13,346 nucleotides of DNA, from contig CANLFL010000010.1 in NCBI GenBank assembly GCA_947489825.1, positions 1-13,346 of the forward strand, read 5' to 3'. The notes under the pieces are model-generated. The model made no database searches. It was not told the DNA's origin and saw only the letters and a list, made by a program, of their open reading frames with translations. Position 1 is the first letter of the stretch. Each line of letters begins with the position of its first letter. The DNA comes from Candidatus Nanopelagicaceae bacterium. GTDB lineage: Bacteria > Actinomycetota > Actinomycetes > Nanopelagicales > Nanopelagicaceae. The position numbers and the translations under genes were made by a program. Positions 6,145 to 13,346 of this stretch are shown in pieces.

Positions 6145-6816
6145 ATGAAGCTTCGCGCTCACTTAGCTGAGTACTTAGGTACCGCCCTCATCACAGCCAC
6201 CGTCATTGGTTCTGGAATCATGGCGCAAGTTCTTACTCGCGATGTTCTTCTTCAATTATTTGTTAATACCTTTGCCACAGTCTTAATCCTTGCCCTTGCG
6301 ATCTGGTTACTTGCACCAGTCAGTGGTGCATATTTCAATCCAGCCGTTCTCTTGGTTGCATTCCTTCGTAAAGAGTTATCTGCACTTCACCTGCTTACCT
6401 TCACCCTCGCACAGGTGGCAGGAGCAGCATCGGGTGCGATCCTCTCCCACGCACTCTTTAATCGCGCACTTATAGATCTATCGACTACAACTCGCGATGG
6501 AAGTTGGCTTTTCTTAAGTGAAGTCGTCGCAACTGCCGGATTGATCGCAACGATCTTTATCGCCAAAAATCAAGGACGCGGTGAGAACGCATTCTGGCTT
6601 GTTCCATTATGGATTGGCGGAGCCTACGTATTCACATCTTCAACAAGTTTTGCTAACCCTGCGATTACTTTAGGACGCTCATTGACTGATTCTTTTGCTG
6701 GAATAGCAATTGCTTCGGTTCCAGTCTTTATCGCAGCGCAGCTACTTGGTGCAATCCTTGGCCACCTCATCGCAGAAGTTTTGGTTAAGCGAGAGTCTGA
6801 ATCAACCGCCTCTTAA
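6145..6816 (+). CDS. Aquaporin/MIP-family channel, AqpS-like arsenite channel candidate
   Basis: 223 residues with six hydrophobic segments and the two half-helix NPA motifs: 'SGAYFNPAV' (N65-A67) and 'SFANPAITLGRSL' (N171-A173). The classical aquaporin arginine directly after the second NPA is replaced by isoleucine (I174), and the usual SGAH histidine is tyrosine (Y63). Both suggest a wider or less polar filter than a water channel, as expected for neutral solutes such as arsenous acid. The gene starts 4 nt after arsC. In Sinorhizobium meliloti an arsC-linked aquaporin, AqpS, lets arsenite formed by ArsC leave the cell down its gradient, and the same logic is likely here. Its stop codon overlaps the stop of the convergent gene by two bases. 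Family certain; substrate inferred from context. Confidence 0.92.
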   Translation: MKLRAHLAEYLGTALITATVIGSGIMAQVLTRDVLLQLFVNTFATVLILALAIWLLAPVSGAYFNPAVLLVAFLRKELSALHLLTFTLAQVAGAASGAILSHALFNRALIDLSTTTRDGSWLFLSEVVATAGLIATIFIAKNQGRGENAFWLVPLWIGGAYVFTSSTSFANPAITLGRSLTDSFAGIAIASVPVFIAAQLLGAILGHLIAEVLVKRESESTAS

Positions 6817-7148
6817 TTACTTCTAAAGGCAATATCTTGTTTCTTCATCTCTGCCACAAGAATTCGAATCACATTGGGACCGATCCCGTGCACTTCCTTC
6901 AATGCCTTCAGCGATGCCTTGCGTAAGTCAGGCAGTGAGTAGTAACCCTCATCAATAAGAGCTCGTCGCGCCGGTGCGCTAATTCCTAGTGCGACCCATT
7001 CTTGATCAACTTCCGAATACGGATCGGGCACAACTTCGCCTCGCGTACCAACAGATTTGCTTGCACTTTTCTCAGCACGACGCTCAGCTGCAGCCTTCAT
7101 CGCCTCTGATTGCAATTTTTTAACTTTGGCTCGCGATGGTTTAGCCAT
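6813..7148 (-). CDS. Small basic helix-hairpin-helix protein, putative DNA-binding
   Basis: 111 residues. The first 30 or so are strongly basic (MAKPSRAKVKKLQ..., RRAEKSASKS) and probably unstructured. After an acidic linker (VVPDPYSEVDQEW) the C-terminal half 'LGISAPARRALIDEGYYSL' plus 'LKEVHGIGPNVIRIL' forms a helix-hairpin-helix like that of the RNA polymerase alpha C-terminal domain. Such domains bind the DNA backbone, and the basic tail would add affinity. Specific function unknown. It lies 36 nt downstream of tRNA-Leu on the same strand and may share its transcript. It converges with the aquaporin gene with overlapping stop codons and no terminator in between. Confidence 0.83.
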   Translation of the reverse strand: MAKPSRAKVKKLQSEAMKAAAERRAEKSASKSVGTRGEVVPDPYSEVDQEWVALGISAPARRALIDEGYYSLPDLRKASLKALKEVHGIGPNVIRILVAEMKKQDIAFRSN

Positions 7149-7184
7149 GAAATATTCCTACTCGCTTGTGATAACTACTAATAC

Positions 7185-7268
7185 TGGTGCGGGAGGCGGG
7201 ACTTGAACCCGCACGTCCGAAGACACAGGTTCCTAAGACCTGCGTGTCTGCCATTTCACCACTCCCGC
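7185..7268 (-). tRNA. tRNA-Leu, anticodon UAG, CCA encoded
   Basis: On the minus strand the acceptor stem is GCGGGAG/CTCCCGC, with discriminator A and an encoded CCA (7187-7185). The anticodon stem CAGGT/ACCTG encloses the loop CTTAGGA, giving anticodon UAG. A long type-II variable arm with a TTCG loop, as in leucine tRNAs, is followed by the T-arm GCGGG-TTCAAGT-CCCGC. It reads CUA and by wobble other CUN codons. Length is 84 nt including CCA. The upstream gap 7269-7438 should hold its promoter, but I could not fix one. Confidence 0.97.
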
Positions 7269-7369
7269 AAAAGAGTGTTCTTACTTCTCTCGAAGTGTCC
7301 ATCTAGTGTCACAGAAACGTTATTTATTTCCTGTGGCTATTGCCCTAGGTTACGGGTAAGTTCGCCTTT

Positions 7370-7405
7370 GTTCCAAACCGAGTTCCAAACCGAGTTCCAC
7401 ACCGA
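7370..7405 (+). repeat. Three tandem 12-bp repeats upstream of xylA
   Basis: GTTCCAAACCGA occurs at 7370-7381 and 7382-7393, and GTTCCACACCGA (one change) at 7394-7405, exactly head to tail. They lie 33 nt before the xylA ATG, in the leader or promoter area. A 12-bp period is somewhat over one helical turn. They could be regulator sites or a slippage-prone tract. Otherwise the gap 7269-7438 shows no gene. Confidence 0.85.
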
Positions 7406-7427
7406 TAACAGCGCCCCACAAGACTTC

Positions 7428-7433
7428 GGGAGA
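7428..7433 (+). promoter_or_regulatory. Shine-Dalgarno sequence of xylA
   Basis: GGGAGA lies 5 nt before the ATG at 7439 and fixes the start. The start also gives exactly the residue numbering of Streptomyces/Actinoplanes xylose isomerase. Confidence 0.6.
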
Positions 7434-7438
7434 AGACC

Positions 7439-8599
7439 ATGTCAGTAACACCAACCCCAGCAGATAAATTCACCTTCGGACTCTGGACCGTCGGTTGGCA
7501 GGCGCGTGACCCCTTCGGAGACCCAACTCGTGGGCCGTTAGACCCAGTTCGCACCGTGAATGAGCTTGCAGCACGTGGTGCTTACGGTGTGACATTCCAC
7601 GATGATGACTTGATTCCCTTTGGTAGCGATGACACATCTCGCAAGGGACATATTGATCGTTTTAAGAAGGCTCTTGCAGATACCGGAATGAAAGTTCCGA
7701 TGGCGACAACAAATCTCTTCTCGCACCCAGTATTTAAAGATGGTGCATTTACATCAAATGATCGCGATATTCGTCGTTACGCACTTCGTAAAGTAATGCG
7801 CAATATTGAACTTGCCGTTGAACTTGGCGCAGAGACTTACGTATGTTGGGGTGGACGCGAAGGCGCAGAATCTGACGGAGCAAAGGATGCCTATGTTGCG
7901 CTAGATCGTTTCCGCGAAGCATTTAATATCCTCGGTGAATTTGTCACCGATAACGGATACAAAATTAAGTTTGCAATTGAACCAAAGCCAAATGAGCCAC
8001 GCGGAGATATCTTCTTGCCAACAATTGGCCACGCGCTCGCATTTATTAATTCACTCGATCGTCCAGAACTTGTTGGAGTTAATCCAGAAGTTGGACACGA
8101 ACAGATGGCAGGCCTTAACTTTGTTCACGGAATCGCGCAAGCGCTCTGGCACGGAAAGCTATTCCATATCGATCTCAACGGTCAGCACGGTCCAAAGTAC
8201 GATCAGGACCTTGTCTTCGGCCATGGCGATCTCAAATCAGCCTTCTTCCTTGTAGATCTTCTCGAAAGCCGCAAGTACGCAGGTCCAAAGCACTTTGATT
8301 ACAAGCCATCACGCACCGAAAGCGATAAGGGTGTCTGGGAGTCAGCAACTGCAAATATGCGTACCTACCTGCTTCTTAAAGAGCGCGCACTTGCCTTCCG
8401 TAGCGATCCACGTGTTATCGCTGCAATGAAGGAGTCCAATATTCCAGGACTCACCGAACCAACTCTTAAAGCTGGCGAGACATGGAAATCGCTGACAGAG
8501 CCTGAAAACTTTGATCTTGAGGCAGCTGGCGCACGTGGATATCACTACGAAGCGCTCGATCAACTTGCTCTCGAACACCTCATGGGAGTTAAGGGCTGA
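7439..8599 (+). CDS. xylA: D-xylose isomerase, class I (actinobacterial type)
   Basis: 386 residues, matching the short class-I enzymes of Streptomyces and Actinoplanes in length and even in numbering. Catalytic H54 and D57 are in 'TFHDDD' and W137 in 'VCWGGREG'. The metal ligands and catalytic lysine are E181 and K183 ('IEPKPNEP'), E217 and H220 ('NPEVGHE'), D245 ('HIDLNGQ'), D255 and D257 ('YDQDLVFG') and D287 ('HFDYKP'). It converts D-xylose to D-xylulose, and D-glucose to fructose as a side reaction, in the cytoplasm as a TIM-barrel tetramer with two divalent metals. All active-site residues are present. It converges with the sugar transporter operon, whose binding protein and permease resemble XylF/XylH, so a xylose-use role is likely. 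No FGGY-type xylulokinase is in the window. Confidence 0.98.
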   Translation: MSVTPTPADKFTFGLWTVGWQARDPFGDPTRGPLDPVRTVNELAARGAYGVTFHDDDLIPFGSDDTSRKGHIDRFKKALADTGMKVPMATTNLFSHPVFKDGAFTSNDRDIRRYALRKVMRNIELAVELGAETYVCWGGREGAESDGAKDAYVALDRFREAFNILGEFVTDNGYKIKFAIEPKPNEPRGDIFLPTIGHALAFINSLDRPELVGVNPEVGHEQMAGLNFVHGIAQALWHGKLFHIDLNGQHGPKYDQDLVFGHGDLKSAFFLVDLLESRKYAGPKHFDYKPSRTESDKGVWESATANMRTYLLLKERALAFRSDPRVIAAMKESNIPGLTEPTLKAGETWKSLTEPENFDLEAAGARGYHYEALDQLALEHLMGVKG

Positions 8600-8653
8600 A
8601 CCCTTCCCTCATGCGCTTTACCAACGGTTTCTGGCTTTTAGGCGAGAGTTCGC

Positions 8654-10360
8654 TTACGCAAAACGGGGCGGAATTGAACCCTCTGTTGAAACGGTAAGAG
8701 CTGACCAACGCGCAGCTAAGGCCGTCGCCTTTGCATCAATAGTTTTATTAATCACTAAGTAGTGCAGCAGAGCCGATAAGAAAGCATCGCCAGCACCTGT
8801 TGTATCTACAACTTTGGCTTCCTCCGCTGGTTGGAAGATTGAACCTTGCGCGCTATAGAAAGTCGCACCTTCTGCACCGCTAGTGACGACAACATATGTA
8901 AAGCGTGTGAGAGCTTGTTCAACTGAGTAATCGCCAGAGAAATCATCTCGCGAGCCAATGAGATAGTCGGCGCGAATCACCTGGGGATCTGTCAGCGCTG
9001 CCGATCCCACCACTGTTATTGCACCGGCTTTCTGGGCAATCGCCAGATCCTTCACGAAATTATTTCGCCAGATCACGAAGGCGACAATGTCACCCTTTTG
9101 AATTGGCAATCCGTCGAGAGAGACCTGATTTAGTTTGTCATCTGAAATCACAACAATGGTGCGCTCACCCTTTTCATCAACGGGTATTGCTACATGTGAG
9201 ATGGGGCCAGGAATCATTGGCGTATAGAGCATTTCAATATCTGAGATCTTCAAGTGTTCATCGAGTTTATGGCTGAGCTCATCATCTCCCAGATAACTAA
9301 CGAATTTAACTGCCGTACCCGTCGACGCCAACGCAATTGCAACGTTTGCTCCGGTGCCGCCAGGCCGTTCAATACTCTGACCATCGTGATACTTCACGCT
9401 ATCCCATGCAACTGGACCAACAACCCAGACAGCACAATTACGCTTGCGATAGATAATCTCTAGTGATTCACGTGCAGCTGAGATCTCACTCCACATCACC
9501 TGATTAACCCAAGGAATCGAATAGAAGCCATGACTTGTTGGAAAACGAAGTGAAGCAAGGGCTCCAGAGAGTGCGCTTACCGTGTCGGTATCTCCGCCCT
9601 GTCTGCAGGCAGCCAGATACGCCTCTTCCACCGTTGATGATGAATGAGCAATTGCGATAACTGTCTTGAGAGTGTGAAGCGGATCGAGTGAGACGTGCAG
9701 AAGTGGATCAAAGTTGATTGAGAAATAATCGTCATAGCCAATTGCCTCTGCCTCAGCATGCGCAACAGAGAGAATATCGGCAGATGGGTTCTCAAGTAGC
9801 ACTGCAAACAATTTAGATGCAATCAGTGAAGTCGCTACAGCGCGTTCATGTGAATGTGTTGCAAGGGCGGTCTCTGAAATCCACTGACGCCGATTGAGAT
9901 CATCATCGGACTTAAATGCCATACCCAGAAGTGCAGTACGCATCATGGCACCGTTGGAGTTACCGATAAAATGTACTTCGGACTCTTTAACGGGAAGTCC
10001 CACCGCAGCTCGCGTTGTTGGCCCAAGCCCACGCAATACAGGCAGATTCTCTTTCAAAAGTTCTATAAATCGCTGCCGGGCTGAAGCTGGAGTATTTGAA
10101 GTTAACGACTGGATAGAGAGAAGTGTGAGCAGAGTGTCATCGCTTACTCCACCTAGTGGCCAATCTGCAATCTCAGATAAGCGACTCTCTACCGTGTAAC
10201 CCTCTTTGAATTCATATTGCACACCAAAGGCATCCCCTGCCGCGTATGCAAAGAGAGCGGTGGCGATGCTCGTCTGTACTTGTTCATCAATAGGTGAAGA
10301 AAAAGATCTGGGAAAGAGGAAAGAGCCGGCAAAATCTGCCAGCTCTTTCCGTGAAGACAT
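8654..10360 (-). CDS. Fusion of ADP-ribosylglycohydrolase (DraG/YegU-like) and PfkB-family sugar kinase (YegV-like)
   Basis: 568 residues, two complete enzyme domains. Residues about 25-305 are an ADP-ribosylglycohydrolase fold with its metal motifs: 'GDAFG' (42-46), 'SDDT' (73-76), 'GNSNGAMMR' (133-141), 'THSHE' (168-172) and 'GGDTDT' (255-260). Residues about 309-568 are a ribokinase/PfkB domain with 'PGGTGANVA' (333-341) and the catalytic anion hole and base 'DTTGAGDAF' (519-527, D525). In E. coli, YegU and YegV are separate members of these two families in the yegTUVW cluster. Fusion suggests consecutive steps: hydrolysis of a glycosidic, perhaps ribosyl, bond followed by phosphorylation of the freed sugar. 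It is last in the transporter operon, 10 nt after the permease stop, with a weak GAAAGAG before the ATG. Substrate unknown. All key motifs appear intact, so loss of activity is unlikely. Confidence 0.93.
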   Translation of the reverse strand: MSSRKELADFAGSFLFPRSFSSPIDEQVQTSIATALFAYAAGDAFGVQYEFKEGYTVESRLSEIADWPLGGVSDDTLLTLLSIQSLTSNTPASARQRFIELLKENLPVLRGLGPTTRAAVGLPVKESEVHFIGNSNGAMMRTALLGMAFKSDDDLNRRQWISETALATHSHERAVATSLIASKLFAVLLENPSADILSVAHAEAEAIGYDDYFSINFDPLLHVSLDPLHTLKTVIAIAHSSSTVEEAYLAACRQGGDTDTVSALSGALASLRFPTSHGFYSIPWVNQVMWSEISAARESLEIIYRKRNCAVWVVGPVAWDSVKYHDGQSIERPGGTGANVAIALASTGTAVKFVSYLGDDELSHKLDEHLKISDIEMLYTPMIPGPISHVAIPVDEKGERTIVVISDDKLNQVSLDGLPIQKGDIVAFVIWRNNFVKDLAIAQKAGAITVVGSAALTDPQVIRADYLIGSRDDFSGDYSVEQALTRFTYVVVTSGAEGATFYSAQGSIFQPAEEAKVVDTTGAGDAFLSALLHYLVINKTIDAKATALAARWSALTVSTEGSIPPRFA

Positions 10361-10370
10361 CTCTTTCTAC

Positions 10371-11594
10371 TTAACGTGCTGCAGAAGATCGCTTACGTGA
10401 GACCGCATCTACAGTTGCCGCCAAGATCAAAACTCCACCAGTAACAAGGAAGTTAATACCTGCTGGAAGACCGAGGAGACCAAGACCGTTATCGATAATC
10501 GCGATAACGAGGGCGCCGACAGCGGCGTGAATTAAGCGTCCACGACCACCGAAGAGGCTTACGCCACCAACGACAGCTGCCGCAACGCCAGAGAGCACAA
10601 TCGCCTTACCTGCTGTTGCCTCTACCGCGCCGATGCGACTTGCATTGAAAATACCTGAGATCACTGCAAGGAATGAGCAGAGCATAAAGGCGATGATGCG
10701 AACTTTGACAACTTTGATACCCGCACGACGAGCGGCTTCTGGGTTACCACCAACTGCATAGAGGTGACGACCAAAGAGTGTGCGATCGAGCAGAAGAGTT
10801 CCCAGGAAGAGAACGGTGATCGCAATTGGTACAACAATTGGCACTCCGCTAATCTCTTTCATCGATGTGCTGCGATTTAAATTAAGCATTGCAACGAGAC
10901 CTGCACCAAGTGCTGCAACAATTGCAAGCTTTGTATACATCAATGAAATTGGTCGATTAGCTAGACCACTTCGAGAGCGAACAGATCTGTCATAGAAATT
11001 AAGTGCAGTCATCATGACAAGTGCTGCCGCTAAGAAAGCCCAACCCATCCATGCAGCAAGGTTGTCATTCATGATCGCTTTAATCTCTGGAACTTCAATT
11101 CGGTAGAGACCACCATCACCAAGGAGAGCAAGCTGAAGACCCTGGAATCCTAAGAAGAGACCCAAGGTAACAACGAAGGATGGAACGCCGACTTTAGCGA
11201 CGAAGAATCCGATCATTGCTCCGATTGCAGTACCAATGAGGAGTCCGGCGAGAATAGAGATGCGCCAATCGACGCCGCCCTTATTCGTCAGGAGAATGAA
11301 GAGAGCCATCGCAACACCAGATGTAACACCTGCGGAGAGATCGATCTCTGCAATCAAGATCACGAATACAAGCGCCATCGCCAACATCATCAGAGTTGCT
11401 GTCTGAGTGAGTAGGTTGGCGAAGTTACCTTGTGTAAAGAAGTATGGGTTTAAGACTGAAAATAAAATTGTGAGTACGAAGAGTGAGAGCACTGAAGGCA
11501 GAGCACCCATTTCGCCGCCTTTTACGCGTGCTACATAGGCATCAATCTGCTGACGGACATTTCCTTCGTGGCCTGATCCGATTGTGACGCTCAT
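10371..11594 (-). CDS. xylH: Sugar ABC transporter permease (XylH-like)
   Basis: 407 residues with roughly ten or more hydrophobic segments, the longer XylH form rather than the roughly 330-residue RbsC form. 'LFSVLNPYFFTQGNFANLL', 'AEIDLSAG' and 'VTLGLFLGFQG' are typical of the BPD_transp_2 sugar permeases, and 'GRHLYAVGGNPEAARRAGI' is the cytoplasmic coupling region that contacts the ATPase. It forms the membrane channel of a high-affinity importer for xylose or a related sugar. The ATG overlaps the stop of the ATPase gene by 4 nt (ATGA), so translation is coupled. The fusion enzyme gene follows after 10 nt. The name XylH rests on length, the F-G-H order and nearby xylA; ribose, another pentose or a nucleoside cannot be excluded as substrate. 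Confidence 0.9.
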   Translation of the reverse strand: MSVTIGSGHEGNVRQQIDAYVARVKGGEMGALPSVLSLFVLTILFSVLNPYFFTQGNFANLLTQTATLMMLAMALVFVILIAEIDLSAGVTSGVAMALFILLTNKGGVDWRISILAGLLIGTAIGAMIGFFVAKVGVPSFVVTLGLFLGFQGLQLALLGDGGLYRIEVPEIKAIMNDNLAAWMGWAFLAAALVMMTALNFYDRSVRSRSGLANRPISLMYTKLAIVAALGAGLVAMLNLNRSTSMKEISGVPIVVPIAITVLFLGTLLLDRTLFGRHLYAVGGNPEAARRAGIKVVKVRIIAFMLCSFLAVISGIFNASRIGAVEATAGKAIVLSGVAAAVVGGVSLFGGRGRLIHAAVGALVIAIIDNGLGLLGLPAGINFLVTGGVLILAATVDAVSRKRSSAAR

Positions 11595-12346
11595 GCTTGA
11601 TCTCCTGTCGTGCGAGAACCGGTGATGTATTGAACAACATCGAGGTGATTTGTTTCAGATGACCTTAACGTTGCAACCATCTGACCGAGATAGAGCACAG
11701 CAATATCATCGGCGACCTTAAATACATCTTGCAGGTTGTGGCTAATAATGATGACCGCAACACCTGAATCAGCAAGACGACGAACAAGGTTGAGTACCTG
11801 TTCAGTCTGAGCAACGCCAAGGGCGGCAGTTGGCTCATCGAGGATGACAAGCTTTGCATTGCGGAGAACTGAACGAGCAATCGCAACTGTCTGACGTTGT
11901 CCACCTGAAAGTGATGCCACCTTCTGACGAACTGATTTCACAGTACGTACAGAGAGTCCAGTAAGTGTCTTTGAGGCCTCAAACTCCATCTGAGGTTCGT
12001 TAAGAGTTATTCCCGTCATTGTCTCGCGACCAAGGAACATGTTTTGAACAATATCTAAGTTTTCGCAGAGTGCGAGGTCCTGATATACAACTTCAATTCC
12101 AAGAGCTGCAGCTGCGCGCGCACTAGGAAGAGTTACTTCTTGACCTTCAAATTTTACGACGCCACTGTCGTATTGCTGAACTCCCGCTAAACCTTTGATG
12201 AGAGTGGACTTACCTGCACCGTTATCTCCAACAAGTGCGGTAACGCGCCCTGCATAGGCTGCGAAATTAATTCCCTTAAGAACATCTACCGGACCAAAAC
12301 TTTTTGTTATCCCGATGAGTTCGACAATCGGCGTCTGTGCAGTCAT
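11591..12346 (-). CDS. xylG: Sugar ABC transporter ATP-binding protein, single domain (XylG/FrcA-like)
   Basis: 251 residues with a single ABC domain: Walker A 'GDNGAGKST' (40-48), Q-loop glutamine at 89 ('VVYQDLALCENLDI'), signature 'LSGGQRQ' (146-152), Walker B 'LVILDEPTA' (166-174) and H-loop histidine 203 ('IISHN'). It hydrolyses ATP to drive the permease and would act as a homodimer. E. coli XylG and RbsA have two fused ABC domains (about 500 residues). The single-domain form here is like FrcA and like many actinobacterial XylG proteins, so it is not truncated. The start is supported by GAAAGG about 6 nt upstream. It lies downstream of the binding-protein gene across a hairpin-bearing gap of 132 nt. 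Confidence 0.93.
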   Translation of the reverse strand: MTAQTPIVELIGITKSFGPVDVLKGINFAAYAGRVTALVGDNGAGKSTLIKGLAGVQQYDSGVVKFEGQEVTLPSARAAAALGIEVVYQDLALCENLDIVQNMFLGRETMTGITLNEPQMEFEASKTLTGLSVRTVKSVRQKVASLSGGQRQTVAIARSVLRNAKLVILDEPTAALGVAQTEQVLNLVRRLADSGVAVIIISHNLQDVFKVADDIAVLYLGQMVATLRSSETNHLDVVQYITGSRTTGDQA

Positions 12347-12428
12347 GTTGACCTTTCAAATACGGTTGCGATAATTGCTAAATACTAGATGAGGAAAAGC
12401 AGTGCTAATAACACACTTGGCGTAAAAG

Positions 12429-12462
12429 CCTCCGCGCCGGCACTAAAGCACCGGCGCGGAGG
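12429..12462 (-). terminator. GC-rich hairpin between binding-protein and ATPase genes (partial terminator or mRNA stabiliser)
   Basis: A perfect 12-bp stem, CCTCCGCGCCGG with CCGGCGCGGAGG, encloses a 10-nt loop. It sits 16 nt after the binding-protein stop. On the minus strand only C then TTTT follows, so termination should be incomplete. Such structures in sugar ABC operons protect the 3' end of the binding-protein mRNA and lower expression of the ATPase and permease. The remainder of the gap 12347-12478 holds only the ATPase ribosome binding site. Confidence 0.8.
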
Positions 12463-12478
12463 TCATTACATTACTTAA

Positions 12479-13346
12479 TTAAGCAGTTACGCCGAATTCG
12501 TCACAAGCTGCCTTAACAGCATCTGTACATACTTCGTCGTACTTAGCATCTCCTGCAGCAATAACATCCTTTACGCCAGCCTGTCCGACTGAGTTAGGTG
12601 TTACAGCGATGTAAGGAGTTCCATCAGCAAGTGTCTTATCAGCTGTTGGTGACTCACCGTTAAGGAGAGCGATTGCCAAATCTGATGCAGCTGTTGCGAT
12701 CAGTGTGTATGGCTTCCAAACAGTTGTTGTCTGCTTACCTAGAAGAACATTCTGGAGACCAGCTGGTGAAGCATCTTGTCCTGAGACAGGAACCTTCAAG
12801 CCAGCCTTATCAAGAATTGTGATGATGTTTGCAGCGTTGTTGTCGTTTGGTGCAAGAACTGCATCAACTTTTCCACCAACTGCTGTAAGAGCCTGCTCGA
12901 ACAATGTTCCAGCCTTAGCTCCATCCCATGTTCCAGCCATTTCAAATACTGGCTTTACGCCTGCTGGGACAAGCACTGAAAGTGCTCCGTCATAGAACAT
13001 CTTTGCATTTCCATCAGTTGGATCTCCCTGACCGTAGATAACACGGGCAGTCTTTGGATCCTTACCTGCTGCTGCAAGACCATCAAGAATTGCTTGACCC
13101 TGAAGTGCTCCAACTGACTCGTTGTCGAATGACACGTAGTAGTCAGCGCCTTCGATTGGGCGGTCGTAAGCGATAACAGGAATTCCTGCTTCCTTAGCTG
13201 TTGCCGCAACCTGGATGCCTGCACCCTGGTAGTCAACAAGGATCATTACGCCGCAACCCTTTGTGAGCATCTGCTCAGCGATTGTTGCGTACTTAGCTGT
13301 ATCACCTTGTGCGTTCTGAATATCTGTTTCAAATCCTGCACCTGTA
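12479..13346 (-). CDS. xylF: Sugar ABC transporter substrate-binding protein (XylF-like), N-terminus cut off by window edge
   Basis: The frame is open through the right edge, so the true start and signal peptide lie outside; 288 residues plus the stop are visible. It reads TGAGFETDIQNAQGDTAKYA, then 'MLTKGCGVMILVDYQGAGIQ', 'GIPVIAYDRPIEGADYYVSFDN' and 'VLAPNDNNAANIITIL', with the C-terminal lobe ending '...AACDEFGVTA'. This is the two-lobe periplasmic-binding-protein type 1 fold used for pentoses. 'AYDRP' and 'VSFDN' are sugar-contact regions of XylF/RbsB relatives. In an actinobacterium the mature protein would be a lipoprotein outside the membrane, delivering the sugar to the permease. It is first in the visible operon and is followed by the GC hairpin. 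XylF is favoured by context; other sugars remain possible. Confidence 0.92.
   Translation of the reverse strand, partial: TGAGFETDIQNAQGDTAKYATIAEQMLTKGCGVMILVDYQGAGIQVAATAKEAGIPVIAYDRPIEGADYYVSFDNESVGALQGQAILDGLAAAGKDPKTARVIYGQGDPTDGNAKMFYDGALSVLVPAGVKPVFEMAGTWDGAKAGTLFEQALTAVGGKVDAVLAPNDNNAANIITILDKAGLKVPVSGQDASPAGLQNVLLGKQTTTVWKPYTLIATAASDLAIALLNGESPTADKTLADGTPYIAVTPNSVGQAGVKDVIAAGDAKYDEVCTDAVKAACDEFGVTA

Noticed and set aside
7185..7268. tRNA-Leu as an integration site
   Set aside because: No integrase, direct repeat of the tRNA end or foreign-looking genes on either side.
8587..8653. Possible bidirectional terminator between xylA and the fusion gene
   Set aside because: AAGGG/CCCTT and GCGA/TCGC stems are too short and lack T-runs.
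11591..12346. ATPase as a truncated half of a two-domain RbsA-type protein
   Set aside because: All ABC motifs are complete, and the ATGA overlap with the permease shows a natural end; single-domain XylG/FrcA forms are common.

Overview
The window looks like chromosomal DNA of a freshwater planktonic actinobacterium of the acI type (Nanopelagicales, 'Candidatus Planktophila'-like). The evidence is an actinorhodopsin, an actinobacterial-type xylose isomerase, XylFGH-like sugar transport genes, tightly packed genes, moderate-to-low GC content for an actinobacterium, and several probably leaderless genes. The taxon is inferred from gene content only. No mobile element, CRISPR array or phage gene was seen.

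Layout. At 1-969 (-) is the N-terminal part of an OafA-type membrane acyltransferase, preceded in the same operon by a long coiled-coil protein with a histone-H1-like lysine-rich tail (975-1808 -). A hemolysin-III/PAQR-family membrane protein follows (1906-2586 -). A 317-base intergenic region (2587-2903) with short repeats, TTC/GAA palindromes and a GC-rich leader separates it from a divergent actinorhodopsin (2904-3668 +), which ends at a strong intrinsic terminator. Next come a DUF885 putative metallopeptidase coupled to a small membrane protein (3750-5653 +), then a two-gene arsenic cassette of thiol-dependent ArsC plus an AqpS-like aquaporin (5700-6816 +). The cassette begins inside a 29-bp palindrome. 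A small helix-hairpin-helix protein (6813-7148 -) and tRNA-Leu(UAG) (7185-7268 -) follow.

The right half concerns pentose or glycoside use. Xylose isomerase (7439-8599 +) sits behind three tandem 12-bp repeats. Converging on it is a minus-strand operon reading substrate-binding protein, single-domain ATPase, permease, and last a 568-residue fusion of an ADP-ribosylglycohydrolase (DraG/YegU-like) domain with a PfkB sugar-kinase (YegV-like) domain. A GC-rich hairpin lies between the binding-protein and ATPase genes and probably sets unequal expression.

How the parts may work together. The transporter brings in a sugar or glycoside. XylA isomerises xylose to xylulose. The fusion protein could hydrolyse an N- or O-ribosyl-type bond and phosphorylate the released sugar in one polypeptide, as YegU and YegV may do separately in E. 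coli. No xylulokinase of the FGGY family is visible in the window. The fusion protein within a sugar-uptake operon is the most promising undescribed system here.
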